From Acephala macrosclerotiorum (Eukaryota; Ascomycota; Leotiomycetes; Helotiales; Mollisiaceae), in the NCBI GenBank assembly GCA_014904845.1, contig MU119679.1, positions 1-29,147 of the forward strand: a stretch of DNA of 29,147 nucleotides, in the 5' to 3' direction. The position numbers were made by a program, and so were the translations under genes. Shown in pieces: positions 1 through 10,709 of this stretch (the stretch's first letter is position 1; each line of letters begins with the position of its first letter). The notes beneath the pieces were generated by a model, which worked only from the letters and a program-made list of their open reading frames with translations, was not told where the DNA came from and did no database searches.

Positions 1-58
<58 letters not shown>
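1..58. repeat. TTA trinucleotide microsatellite
   Basis: An uninterrupted run of about 19 TTA units opens the window and may continue to the left. It breaks down into ordinary AT-rich sequence at about position 58. Confidence 0.97.
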
Positions 59-63
<5 letters not shown>

Positions 64-297
64 AAAAAAATTTTTATTAAATTTTTTATAAGTAATTTAA
101 ATAATAATAAAAAAAATTAAAAATTATTAATATAATTATAATAAAAACGTTTTTTATTTAAAAATTTTTAATATAAACAAATTAATAATTTTAATTTTTA
201 ATATTATAAATTTTATATATATATATTTATTTTAATATTAATTATTTTAAATAAATTAATATTATTTTTAAAATTAATTATTTTTAATAAAATTTTA
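59..297. other. AT-rich flank without genes
   Basis: This stretch is almost pure A and T with a single CpG. It is the left target flank of the chromovirus and looks like an older RIP-degraded repeat. I see no ORF, RNA gene or recognisable repeat in it. Confidence 0.7.
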
Positions 298-302
298 ATT
301 TA
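298..302. repeat. Target-site duplication (left) of chromovirus copy 1
   Basis: The five bases ATTTA directly before the left LTR are repeated exactly after the right LTR at 10038-10042. A 5-bp duplication is usual for Ty3/Gypsy integration and fixes both element ends. Confidence 0.85.
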
Positions 303-432
303 TGTTACGTGAAAAAACCCGAGATCAGGTAATACAGCCTAGTCTAGCTTAGCGTAGTCTACCGAGCCTAACTCTCATATCGTAGCCTTACAGAATGGAT
401 CATCCTTCATTACATACACTACTTTCCCAACA
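303..432 (+). repeat. Left (5') LTR of copy 1
   Basis: The LTR starts TGTTACG and ends CCAACA, so it has the standard TG...CA termini. It aligns without gaps over all 130 positions to the right LTR. It is lightly mutated and retains most of its C and G residues. Confidence 0.92.
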
Positions 433-434
433 AA

Positions 435-444
435 TAGTAGCAAC
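435..444 (+). other. Possible tRNA primer-binding site
   Basis: Two bases after the left LTR the sequence reads TAGTAGCAAC. It resembles the start of initiator-Met primer-binding sites (TGGTAGC) with one G to A change. The match is short and the tRNA of this organism is unknown, so this is an inference from position. Confidence 0.35.
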
Positions 445-524
445 ACTAGTTCATTCGTTTTAAGGCTTTATATTTGCCTCGAAACGCGATCTCAACGACT
501 TTTCGCTCGCCGTTCCATTTTCCA

Positions 525-2400
525 ATGATTGATACACCGATCGCACAAAACATCGTCGAGATCGCATACGGCTTTCAAAAGTTTCAACGAATCAAGCACA
601 AGTACGCTAGCGATTTCGGACTTTAGACCATCGAAACTATCCAATTTATTACTCAACACTTTTCGAACTCTCGTTCATCTCGTTTCAACTCTACTTTTGA
701 GACTACTTCGATTTCACGAAGTACAAGAACCTCGACGGAACCAGAAAATATTTCTATTTCGAACGCGTGGATTCAAAGTAAAACCAGTTTCAACGCGATT
801 TTCAAAAAGTTTATTACAGTCGCTAAAATTATTACACTAGTCCGAGAATCGAAACATACATTTAAAAGTAAAAAGGAAAACAACTCTAAAAACTTTAAAA
901 ATCTCAACGTCGCGAAAAAAAAGCGCTCGATTTTTTTAGAGTTTAAAATAGAATATTAACTTTGTACGACTTTCTCGAGCGATATTACAAAAAAAATATA
1001 CAATTTCAATTTCATATATCGAAAGAAAGTACTTAAAAAAATGGCTAATTTATTACTCGAAGTATTCAAAGTCGAAAGTAATAATTATAATAATCAACAA
1101 AATAATTTTATACTCGAAATATTAATACAAATACAAAACATTATTTTTATTATTCTTTAAACTCAAATGCGAAATATAGCGAACGATAGTAAACGTTATA
1201 CTCTCGCTCGCGATAATAACGATAATAGACGCTATACTCTCGATCGCGATCGCGATAATAATAATAATAATCGAAATCTCGTCGATAGAAATTTTATCAA
1301 CACGAAATAAAAATCAAAAAATATAAATTACTTTGATTTAAATTTAAATTTTTCTTACGATAAAAATAATTATATTACGATCGAATAAAATGTTTATTAA
1401 CGCGATATTTATTTCTTCGTAAATCAAATTAAAAATAGTACTATCGAATTACGCGCTTTAATCGTTAAATAGAATTTCTATATTTGTTTTCGTAGTATAA
1501 TTTTAATATAATATTTTGACGAATTATTCGAACTCGAAAAAAAAAATCTCAAGTTCGATTAAAACGACGTCTTTATATAGATCGACGCGTTTACTCGCAA
1601 ATTCAAAATAGTTTCGATTACGATTTTATACAAGTTTTCAAAGTAAACATATTCGAAAAATAACGCTCGCAATAAAAAAAACGTTCGAAAATATATATCA
1701 AATATTATTCGTATTACGAAAATAATAAATTTTAATAAATTTGTTTAACAATTGTTTTAAGTTTTTAATAATATGAATTTAAAATTTCGTATACTTTTTT
1801 CGATATTAATTGAAATAATTTTAATCAAAGATTTTATAAAATAAGCGACGACGAAAATACAAGTTTAAAAAAACAATTTAAAGAAAAAATAATACTTTAC
1901 TAGATTTAATAATAATAGTAAACGCGATTTCGAACTCAAAAAACTAAATAATTTCAATTCAATTTTTTACTAAAATTCAAAGTAATTCAAATCGCAATTT
2001 AAATTTTTCGTACTTTATATAAACTTTTATTAGTCTTTTTTTTTCGATCAAGTTTTCTAGTAAAACAAATCAATTAATAATAAAAAATTACTACAAAAAA
2101 TTATTTTATTACTACTAAAATTTAAATTCGCGTTATTAGTACTAATAGTATAATAAATTTGTTTACGAATTAAATTTTTATAAGAATTAATAAAAATTTG
2201 ATAATAATAATTATAAATTCAAATAATATCGTTAATACGACGACGTACATTGAATCGATAACGATTTTTACGATATTTCTATAGAAATTGAAACTAGTTA
2301 TAATAAGAAATTAAAAGAATAAAAATACTTTTTTGTTGAAAAATTAAATTTTAATTTAATGTAATTCGAGACTTTAATCGAAGAAAAAATTATTATCGAT
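525..2400 (+). pseudogene. gag remnant of chromovirus copy 1
   Basis: Frame 3 can be followed from an ATG at 525 with scattered stops. The first 33 codons are open. Around 1515-1650 there is an acidic segment, then a stretch of aromatic and hydrophobic residues that resembles the capsid region of fungal Gypsy Gag. The call rests mainly on position, between the primer-binding site and protease, and on the frame differing from pol. I could not find a zinc knuckle; its Cys codons would be prone to mutate to Tyr. The first 400 bases are much less mutated than the rest. The downstream boundary is approximate. Confidence 0.55.
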
Positions 2401-2691
2401 ATAGTTTATTTTATTAGTATTATTAAAAAGAATTTTTATCGCAAATACGAAAAAAAAATTTTATTGAAAATTCAATTGTTTAAATATGTTTATAAAAACT
2501 TTTACAATATCGATCGACTTTATTAAATTTTTTTATTAGAAATCGAAAAATCTTATCAAATTTTTCTATTGAAAATCGGAGAATTTCATTAAATTCTTTC
2601 ATTAAAAACTAAAAAAATCAATAAATACAATACTAATAATATACGAGAAATTGGTAAATATAACGAACAAAAGACAATTCTTTTGATTTAA

Positions 2692-3150
2692 TTGTTTATA
2701 GTAAACAATTTCTCGTTTCAACGATTTATTGAAATAATTTCTACGAGAATTTCGAATAATTTTATAATAGAATATATATACGCGATAGTAAAAATTAAAC
2801 TGAAAATAGATAACGAATTATATGAAATATATATCGATTTTAATTATTCTCGTTTTTTAATCGATAGAAAATAAATGCAATTTGCATCGAATTTGTTTAT
2901 TAATAAATTCGAATCAATTATAATCTCAAGAATCGACGAACTAATAAAATTTAACGAGCGAATTATTTTTACAATATATATACTCGAAGTAATTAAAAAA
3001 CAAAGCGTATTTAGCAAAGTTAAAATTCGTGTATAAATAATTAAAAATCTCGATTTCAAGCTTTTTTTAAACAATAAGTTTTTGTATTTACACTAAAGAA
3101 AATTAGATTATAAGAACTGTATATTTATCGTCGATTTATGCGAGAATTTG
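2692..3150 (+). pseudogene. Retroviral-type aspartic protease remnant (pol, N-terminal)
   Basis: Frame 1 encodes a fold typical of Ty3/Gypsy aspartic protease. A beta-rich stretch leads to the position of the active-site triad. The sequence there is D-F-N at 2836-2844, where the family has D-S/T-G. Ser to Phe and Gly to Asn are what C to T and G to A transitions give. Downstream hydrophobic strands, with the position of the conserved ILG/LIG-like motif near 3070-3090, match the second half of the domain. The 60-codon open stretch 2692-2874 is only a stop-free fragment and not an independent gene. Confidence 0.72.
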
Positions 3151-3599
3151 ATTATATCGATTCGAGTTTTTACAAAAAGTTCTCGTATCAAAAGAAAGAC
3201 TTTATACGCGAAAAATATTGTAATTTTATTTTGAAAAACCGTTGTAATACTAATTATATGCTTTTTATTACTCAAAGGTCGTTAGTTTATATTTAATGTT
3301 TAATACGTACGTGTTTACAATACTATCGTAAATAAAACAAATTTCGTTGTTATTACGAATTCAAGTTTTATCGATTTGTTAATCAAATGAAAAATCAAAC
3401 TAGAAATATACTAAAAATACGAAAAAAACGATTATTATATAATCGAGTCAATTTCGAACGAAAACGAGTAAAATTCGAATAAAATTATTATACTCGCAAA
3501 TAGAGAAATACTAAACAATAATTAATCACTTTCTAGTAATATTACTAAATCAATCGATGTCCTAGAAATCGTATTAAACAATAGCGTTTATATATACGT

Positions 3600-4460
3600 C
3601 GCAAATCCAAAGTTCGCAATTCAATTCGAGACTTTGATCGACGAGTTTGCGATTTATTGAACTAATAAAAGTTTTATTGATTTTTTATTTGAATTGCATA
3701 TGTTCGTTCTATTGATCGAGAATTAGTAAAATATGAAAATTGTCGACAATAAATATTCTATAGGTACAAAAAACTAAAAAGTTATCAATGAAATATTCGA
3801 TATTATATATAATAAGAATAAATTCGAATGAATAATTTAATTAATATTTTTCGATTATTTCGTATTTATAGTTTAGAAAATAATTAAAAGCAAATTATAT
3901 TCTCGTTTTATTATTAATATAAAATTTATTAATAAAACGACGATTTTCGACGCGTATTCGATATTGTACTAAAAAAAAATTATAGAAACTTTTAAAAATA
4001 TAATTTATATTACGATTATCGACGAATTAAAATTCTTTTATTAATTTTTAACTCGAAAAAATTATTAAAACAAAATTATTATTATTAATTATTGCGATTT
4101 AAAACGTTTTAAAGTAGTTTTTTAAAATTTTAAAAACTTTTTCGTTTATATTCAACGAATTATAAATTTAAAACTTCGATTATATCGTTATTTTATTAGA
4201 GTTTTTATTAATAATATGATTGTTTTTTTAAAAACGTCAAAAAATTATTTTTAATATTTGCGCGAAATATTTGTTTTATTCGCAAAAATGCGTTTATATT
4301 TGTTTTTATTAAAGTTTTTTTTGAAATATTTATCGGTTTATTTTTTTGATTATCGTATAAACGGATTTGAAATATCTACGATCGAAAAACGAGTAATAGT
4401 AATTAAAAACTTTGTTTTTTTTGAAACTTTAAAATCCTTAAAAACATATCTAGAGATAAT
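3600..4460 (+). pseudogene. Reverse transcriptase remnant (pol)
   Basis: Frame 1 follows the Ty3/Gypsy reverse transcriptase from fingers to thumb. Recognisable landmarks include NKTTIFDAY near 3925-3950, motif A TIIDELKFFY with its catalytic Asp kept at 4021-4023, and the motif C position VFINNM at 4201-4218. The family has two Asp residues where this copy has AAT AAT (4210-4215), so two of the three catalytic carboxylates are lost by G to A changes. The thumb segment around FEISTIEKR at 4360-4390 and the TLKSLKTYL segment near 4430-4450 fit the connection to RNase H. Stops at former Trp and Gln codons interrupt the frame. Confidence 0.88.
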
Positions 4461-4653
4461 AAATTGATTTCGATTTTATGTATCGTTTTATGCGCAAATA
4501 TTAAAACTATTATAATAATGCAAAATACAAATACTTGTACAAGAAAAAAAGCAAAAAACCACGAGAAAAACCAAAAAAAAAAATTTCTATGCGCATATTA
4601 TATAAAAACCTATAAACTAAAAAAAAACATTGTAAAAAAATCTTTAAATTTAT

Positions 4654-5080
4654 TTGTCAAATAAACGCATATTAATTTATTACGATTTAAGTAAATTGCT
4701 TTTTTTTAAAATCAATATTTTTAAAAATGACTTTAAAATTATAGTTTTTTATTTTAAAAAAAATTATATTTTGATTTTAAATTTTTTTAATTTGTTAATT
4801 TCCACGATTCAATTCGTACTATTTTTAAGTAAATTGATTTTTTTCGTCGAAAAATATTATTATTTTATTGAGCTCAAAGTAATATATTTAATATATGTTT
4901 ATAAAAGACTTTGAATTATAATTCAAAGTAATAAGTACTTTATTTAAATTTTAACGAATTATTTAATAATAAAAAATATTTATAATCAAATTTTTTTATT
5001 CATTTTCAATACTATTAAAACTAATATAAAACTCGTTACGACTTTCGAATACTTTTTTCAATTCAATCTCGAAATAAAAT
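4654..5080 (+). pseudogene. RNase H remnant (pol)
   Basis: Still in frame 1, an 86-codon open stretch shows the Ty3/Gypsy RNase H layout. It has a YYDLSK entry, then INIFKND where the first catalytic Asp of the family has become Asn. Next come FVLFLSK and YYYFIELKVIYLIY, where the Glu of the second motif is still visible at IELKV. The domain continues past a stop at 4915. It is part of the same polyprotein as the reverse transcriptase. Confidence 0.82.
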
Positions 5081-5394
5081 ACATTTTTGAGAAATCAAAT
5101 ATTGTACTCAATATTTTAAACAAATTTAAAATTATTTTTTCGAGAGATATTTCTAAAAACAATACTTTAAATAATTTCTATTTATTCTCGAAAATTATTA
5201 TTGATTTAAAGTACAAATTACGATTTGTAGAAAATTATACTAAAAATCGTTATTTTTATAAAACTTTAAAGTTTTTTAACTAAAAAAAAAATAAATTAAT
5301 TTTTTAAAAAATTTAAATCGATAATTTTTTTTTTTTTTTGTAAAATAGTTTACTATTTTATATTTTCTATAAAAACTTTAATCGTTTTTATATT

Positions 5395-6450
5395 TTGAAA
5401 ACTATATTTTACGATATTCTCTCGAAAGTCTATAATAAATATTATTTCAATCTCGAGAAAATAAAACAAAAATTATCGAATTTCGCGATTCGTAGACTAA
5501 TAAAAAAATTGATTAAATATTTGATTTATTGCTCAAACTATTTCTATAACAAGACTTTACGATTTTCAATATACGATTCTTTATAATTAATTCGTATCGA
5601 ATTAAGATTTTTCGTAGTAATTGTAATTGATTTTATTTTTAGTTTTTTAATCGTAAAAGCGATCACTTCGTAGAAAATTGAAAGTTTCGATTTTTTTGAT
5701 TATTTAATACTAGTATTTTGCAAATTCTCTAAAAAAAGACTACTTATTCTAGAGTACACTATATATACAATTGAAAATTGAATCAAGATTTTGATTACGA
5801 TATTCGTATTTTGTAATTAAAAAATATCGAATAATATTATTTTTGATTGAAATAAAAAGTTTATCTTCGAATTTTAGTGAATTATTTTTGAGTCTATAAA
5901 TATAAAGCTGTATATGTTTATCGTTTGATATTTACAAACAAATGAATTATTAAAACGAACTATACAAAAAATCGAAATCGATTTTTATTACTTTATTATA
6001 TTTTATTTCGATTAACTATAAACGGATCATATTATTCTATATTAGACTACTATTAACAATGTATTTACAGTAATTATTAACGTCAGTTTAAATGAAATTG
6101 TTATCGACTGTAAAACGAATACAATTTTATTATTTTTGTACAAATTAAACTTTTTCAATATTCTTAAAATCATTCGAAAGTTTCATTAACAAAACGTACA
6201 ATTAATCATTGATTTCGCCGTTGTATTCGTCAAAAAACGATACGATTCTAAGTATAAACTGCTTACAATAAATATCGGCGATTCAATGTACATTAAACTT
6301 TATAAAAACTACAATTTCTCAAATTATTCAAATTCAAAACTAGTAAAACAATGAGCCGATTTTTTTCTTATTAAAAAACGCGTCGATCGCTTTATATATG
6401 AATTGTAATTACTTTTTTATTAAAAAATCTATTTAATTATTTCTATCGCT
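5395..6450 (+). pseudogene. Integrase remnant (pol)
   Basis: Frame 1 carries the N-terminal zinc finger and DDE core of a Ty3/Gypsy integrase. The finger ends in C-S-N-Y near 5528-5539, where the second Cys of the family's C-x-x-C has become Tyr. The core has its first Asp at 5629-5631 (VIDFIF), and its second Asp at 5845-5847, followed at once by a TGA. The catalytic Glu position reads Lys (AAA) at 5953-5955 in NELLKRTIQ. C-terminal blocks RYDSKYK and INIGD near 6240-6285 match the SH3-like tail. Each substitution is a C to T or G to A transition. Confidence 0.9.
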
Positions 6451-6564
6451 CATTTATATTTCGTACTAAAAAACAAAGATCCGTATAACAAATCAAAACC
6501 AAATATTGTAGAATTAGTTGACATCGATTCAAACGACGAATATAATAGTAATTGAAAATCTTAA

Positions 6565-6720
6565 GAACTTAAAAAAATCGTCGACAAAAAATATATTTAA
6601 TATAATAATAAAAACAATTTCGAGTATTTAATCAAATGAAAAAACTATAGTAACGTATAAAATCAATAGTATAAAATCGAATTACTCAAAAATGCAATTG
6701 AATTCATTTAAAAATACGAA
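6565..6720 (+). pseudogene. Chromodomain remnant at the pol C-terminus
   Basis: Fifty-two codons in frame 1 follow the chromodomain consensus: ELKKIVDKK, then FEYLIK-stop-KNY, two more stops at Trp positions, and KNAIEFI with an acidic end. The TGA at 6637-6639 replaces the cage Trp of the family's YLIKW motif. Chromodomains bind methylated histone H3 and steer integration into heterochromatin in chromoviruses. This explains why such elements pile up in AT-rich blocks like this one. Confidence 0.85.
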
Positions 6721-7114
6721 ATTTGCATATTAAAACTTTCAATTCGAATTTGTATACGTATTCGCTCAAAAAATTAATCTCGAGTTTAATAACAAAAAAT
6801 TGAGTAATTATACAAACTTTGAAATCGTTTCAAAAAAACAATCGATTTAAAGAAATTTGTATAATTTTAATTGATCGAAAATTTTTACTTTTAAACTCAT
6901 TATATTTATTTTATTTATTAGTATAATTTCGCTTTTTTGCAATTTATTTAATTCAATTTTTTTTTATATAATATTTCTATTTTTAACAATTACAATAATT
7001 CAATTCTATTGACAATAATAATAATTTTTAAAATTGAAATTATTCATTATACGCTTTATTTCTATAGAATAATATATAGTATCTAATAATAACGATTTTA
7101 ACGTTTGTAAACTT

Positions 7115-8650
7115 TTGATTTTCGATATAAATTTTATCGAATTCGAAAAAGATTTATTTATTTTCAATATACGAAAACGATACACTTTATCGCTTTTATT
7201 AAACGACGAATTAAATAATATTACTTATTATTTAGTTTTTTTTAATCTAATTTCAAACAAAAATAATAAATTCGTTTTTGATTACAAAATATTTTACAAA
7301 TTTTATTACAAATACAAAATGAATTTTTTAAAGATTTTATTATTATTCGTATTCAATTTTTCAATTTTTTTATTAAATTCTAAAAATATTTCATTAATTT
7401 TTTTAATAATTTTATTAGTTTTTCTATTTAAATCTAATGATATTTTATCAAATTTCTTTATAATATACTAATTTTTTCAAGTATATATAAAGAGAATTTT
7501 TTAAGTTTTTTCAATAAAAAAATATAAATTTAGTATTTCAATTTCTCAAATTCTCTAATCAAAAAACAATAAAAGTTTTCAAAAGATCAATAAAGTGTTC
7601 TTTTTTTCTCGCATAAAAGAATATCGAGTTATTTATTAAAAAATCTCCGATAATAAACTATTTACTCAATTTCAAATCAATAAATTCTATATTAAATATA
7701 GCGATTTTCTTAATAATTTGAAACTTTCTATCGAATGATTACTTATTAAATTGAATAAAAATAAATTTAAAAGCGTTAAATTTACTTTAAATTTAAATAA
7801 TCTTTACATCTATTTACTAATTCAACAAATTAAAAACGAATTCGAACGCTCAATTTTGATTTCGCAATTATCGATACAAAACTTTATTTTAATCGAGTTA
7901 ATTTTATTTCGATCAAACGTTAATAAAATCTTTAAAATAATGAAATAAATACAAAAAATAAAAATAAAAATAATTCGAAAATTGGATTATAAAATATATT
8001 CAATAATAGTTTAATTAATTGAAATTGTAAACGATATATTAGTAAATTTATTAAAATTGATAAACGCTTTAATAATAAAGTTTTTAATACTCGAAAATAC
8101 GAAATTGATCATTAAAATCAATATTAAAAACTACAATTTTTTACTACAGTTCGCAAAAAAATTCTTTTTAGATTATATTAAAAATAATACAAAATATAAA
8201 TTCAAAGAAAATATTAAAAATAATACGAGTGAATTGTTTCGTTTTACGAAACAATTTAAAATCGAATAATATTTATCGTTTAAAAACTCGATAAAATTGA
8301 TTTTTTATCGTTAGTTTAATTACTTCTAAGAATTAAACGTTGTAACGATTAATAATAACGAGTTCGATATTTTAAAAGAAATCAAAAAAATTCTCAAAGT
8401 TTGTACGCAAATTATATCGATTATTACAATAGATTACGCGACAATTGATTTGAGCATTCTACGACTTTCGTCAGTTTCTAGTATTCTTATTAAAGTAGAA
8501 TAGAATCGACTAAAAATACTTGAAATAAACGCGATAAATATCGATAAAGAAATCGAAAACGAGAATACAAAAATTGATAAAATCGCTGTTCTCAGAAAAT
8601 ACAATTTATTTCTCGATATAAATACTATAAAAATTAACGATTTAAATTGA
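7115..8650 (+). pseudogene. Extra ORF of unknown function between chromodomain and 3' LTR
   Basis: Three separate stop-free stretches (7115-7471, 7751-7948, 8057-8269) and a fourth at about 8330-8650 all lie in frame 2. This differs from gag (frame 3) and pol (frame 1), and suggests one decayed ORF of roughly 500 codons. The stretch 7320-7470 is rich in Leu, Phe, Ile, Asn and Lys codons. They could be Ser, Pro, Thr, Asp and Glu codons after C to T and G to A change, as in a low-complexity Ser/Pro linker. The part from about 8380 to 8600 is rich in Ile, Leu, Glu and Lys with a heptad-like look. Both ends of the region are also present in the inverted copy (13230-13270 and 13800-13930), so it belongs to the family. 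I do not recognise it. An antisense gene cannot be excluded. Confidence 0.5.
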
Positions 8651-9893
8651 TTATATAAGTATTAAAAAGTATTATAGAATTTATTAATAAATGTTTTTAA
8701 TATTAAAATTTGAGAAAAACAGAAATCGATTATTAAATATATCGAAAAACTTGTTTTAAAAAAAATAGTATTTTAAAAATTTTAAAAGAATTTATTCGAT
8801 TTTATTTCGAACGATATATTAATTAGAATAAAAAATTTGATTGAAATAATTAATAAAACTCTAAAAGTACGATCTTATTGTTCTCGAGATATAAAGAATT
8901 GATAAAAGTCGTAATACGAGAAATATTTCGATTTTAAAACTTTGAAATACGTTAAAAAAATTACAAATACATTTGTATGAAATATTCTATTATCGAACTT
9001 ATAAACGGATCACGTTTCGCAAATATTCATTTTAAAATACAATGAAATAAAAAGTCTAATAATGAACCAATTTTCTTTTTTATAAAACAATTACAATATC
9101 GTAAAATAATCTTCGATTTTTAAATAATTAAATCAATTTTTATCGCTTATTTCAATAGTATACTATTTTTAAATTAATTTTGAGAAAAACAATTTTAATA
9201 TACAATAATATTATTTACTATTAATATTGCAATTGTTTCAATTTTGTTAATAGTATATTTTTCGCGGTTTTATATTTTATTAAAATCTTTTTAATTATTA
9301 TTTAAACAATTTTTCGTAAAAATAATATTAATAAAATCGAGATTATAAATAATTTATTTAATCGATATTCGCTTTCGCAAATCAATACAAAGTTTTATTA
9401 AAGTATTATATTAGTTTATAAAATCGATATTTTAATTTCTAAGGTTAATATTTTTATTTTCTAAATATATTGAATTCGATTATATCGTATAAATATTAAA
9501 TGTATTTAACGTCGACAAATTTTACACGTTTTATTATTATATTAATATTAAAATTTTTTTTTTTTTTTTAAATTCTTTAAAATTTTATTAGTAAATTGAT
9601 ACAAAAAAAAATGCGAGAATTATTAATAAAACGACAAAAAATCGATTGAAAAATAAAAATTTTACGATTATAAAAATAAAAAATTAATATTAAAATTATT
9701 GAAAAAAAAAAATTAAAATAATATTTTTTAAATTTTTTTTCAATATAAATTATATACGCGAAATATTTTTTACTTTTACAAAAAAGCGAAAAATATAACT
9801 ATAAATTTGTAATTATTTCAAATTTTAAATAAAATAAAAAAAATAAAAATTTTGTAAAATTTTTTTAGTTTTACGAAAACGTAAAAATTTTTC
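8651..9893. other. Chromovirus 3' region without recognisable gene
   Basis: This part of copy 1 is heavily mutated. Frame 2 may continue to about 8960 with several stops, but I cannot assign it. The last 500 bases are close to pure AT and align in inverse to 11895-12330 of copy 2. Confidence 0.5.
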
Positions 9894-9902
9894 AAAGGAA
9901 AA
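9894..9902 (+). other. Polypurine tract of copy 1
   Basis: The run AAAGGAAAA lies five bases before the right LTR. A purine tract next to the 3' LTR is the expected plus-strand primer site and agrees with the + orientation of pol. Confidence 0.55.
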
Positions 9903-9907
9903 TATTT

Positions 9908-10037
9908 TATTACGTGAAAAAACTCGAGATCAAATAATACAATTTAATTTAATTTAATATAATTTATTGAATTTAATTTTTATATTGTAATTTTATAAAA
10001 TAGATTATTTTTTACTATATACACTATTTTTCTAACA
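9908..10037 (+). repeat. Right (3') LTR of copy 1
   Basis: It has the same 130-bp length as the left LTR and aligns to it without gaps. I count 40 differences, all C/T or G/A. In 39 of them the right copy carries the T or A. It ends CTAACA and is followed by the ATTTA duplication at 10038-10042. Confidence 0.92.
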
Positions 10038-10042
10038 ATTTA
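10038..10042. repeat. Target-site duplication (right) of chromovirus copy 1
   Basis: ATTTA matches 298-302 exactly. Confidence 0.85.
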
Positions 10043-10329
10043 TATTAATTTTTTTTTAAAATTATATAATTATAAAAATATTAAAAATAAAAATTATTAA
10101 TTAATTAAATATAAATTTTTTTTTTAAAAAAAATATAAAATTATATAATACGTTTTTATTTTAAATATTAATATTTTTATTTTAATAATTTTTTTTATTA
10201 TATTTTTTATAAATAATATATATATAAAAAAAAAAAAAATTTTATTTTTAAAAAAAAAATTTTATTCGTCGATTTATAAACGAATTAATTAATAAACGAG
10301 AATTTTTTTTTTATTCGATATATATTTTA
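10043..10329. other. AT-rich spacer between two element complexes
   Basis: This is nearly pure AT sequence with homopolymer runs and no gene. It separates the end of chromovirus copy 1 from the start of the outer inverted-repeat element. Confidence 0.6.
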
Positions 10330-10610
10330 TTAGTCGTTCGTTTTAAAGACTAATATCAACTTTTATTAAATCACGTGTTATTTACGTAGCACGAATTATT
10401 TCAACTATAAGCGATTTTGCTCAAATTTAATCGAAGTGCGCAAATGTAGCGATTTGATTGGTTTATTAAGAAATTCTATTGTCACATGATTTCGAAATAA
10501 TGCGCAGTCGCTTCGATAAAGAACACTAAAATCTCACGATTGTAGCTGCGTTTACAACTATAATTTATTAATTAATTCAAATAGTATGAAATTTGTAAAT
10601 AAGTTAAAAC
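10330..10610 (+). repeat. Left terminal inverted repeat of the outer element
   Basis: It aligns to the reverse complement of 26895-27189. Shared blocks include CGTTCG-TTTAAAGA, TAATATCAACTTTTATTAA, TTTAATCGAAGT, CGATTTGATT and TTTCGAAATAAT. Most differences are C or G here against T or A in the right copy, so this arm is the better-preserved one. Confidence 0.82.
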
Positions 10611-10709
10611 TCGATTAAATATCTCCAATTTTCAAATTTTAAGTAATTTTATTAATCCGTTATTGCGCAAATCAATAAAATATAGTCGCACTCAGCAAAA
10701 ATAGCGACT

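Larger units (their letters stand above)
303..10037 (+). mobile_element. RIP-inactivated Ty3/Gypsy chromovirus, copy 1
   Basis: This is a full-length LTR retrotransposon of 9,735 bp with two 130-bp LTRs and an ATTTA duplication on each side. The internal order is gag (frame 3), then protease, reverse transcriptase, RNase H, integrase and chromodomain in one frame (frame 1), then an extra ORF (frame 2). That order, with integrase after RNase H and a C-terminal chromodomain, defines a chromovirus. The frame is kept across about 4 kb of pol, so decay has been by point mutation rather than indels. Many Trp, Gln and Arg codons have become stops and catalytic residues are lost, so it is dead. A second copy in inverted orientation lies at 11759-26644. 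The internal region is about 3 kb longer than a usual chromovirus because of the segment after the chromodomain. Confidence 0.93.

Noticed and set aside
529..840. 103-codon open frame on the + strand
   Set aside because: It is a different frame from the gag reading that starts at 525 and shows no domain. It is long only because this part of the element is lightly mutated.
2844..3074. Open frame on the - strand
   Set aside because: It is antisense to the protease remnant, which is supported by family motifs in frame 1.
4464..4664. Open frame on the + strand in frame 3
   Set aside because: It overlaps the linker between reverse transcriptase and RNase H, which continue in frame 1. Its Lys-rich translation has no recognisable features.
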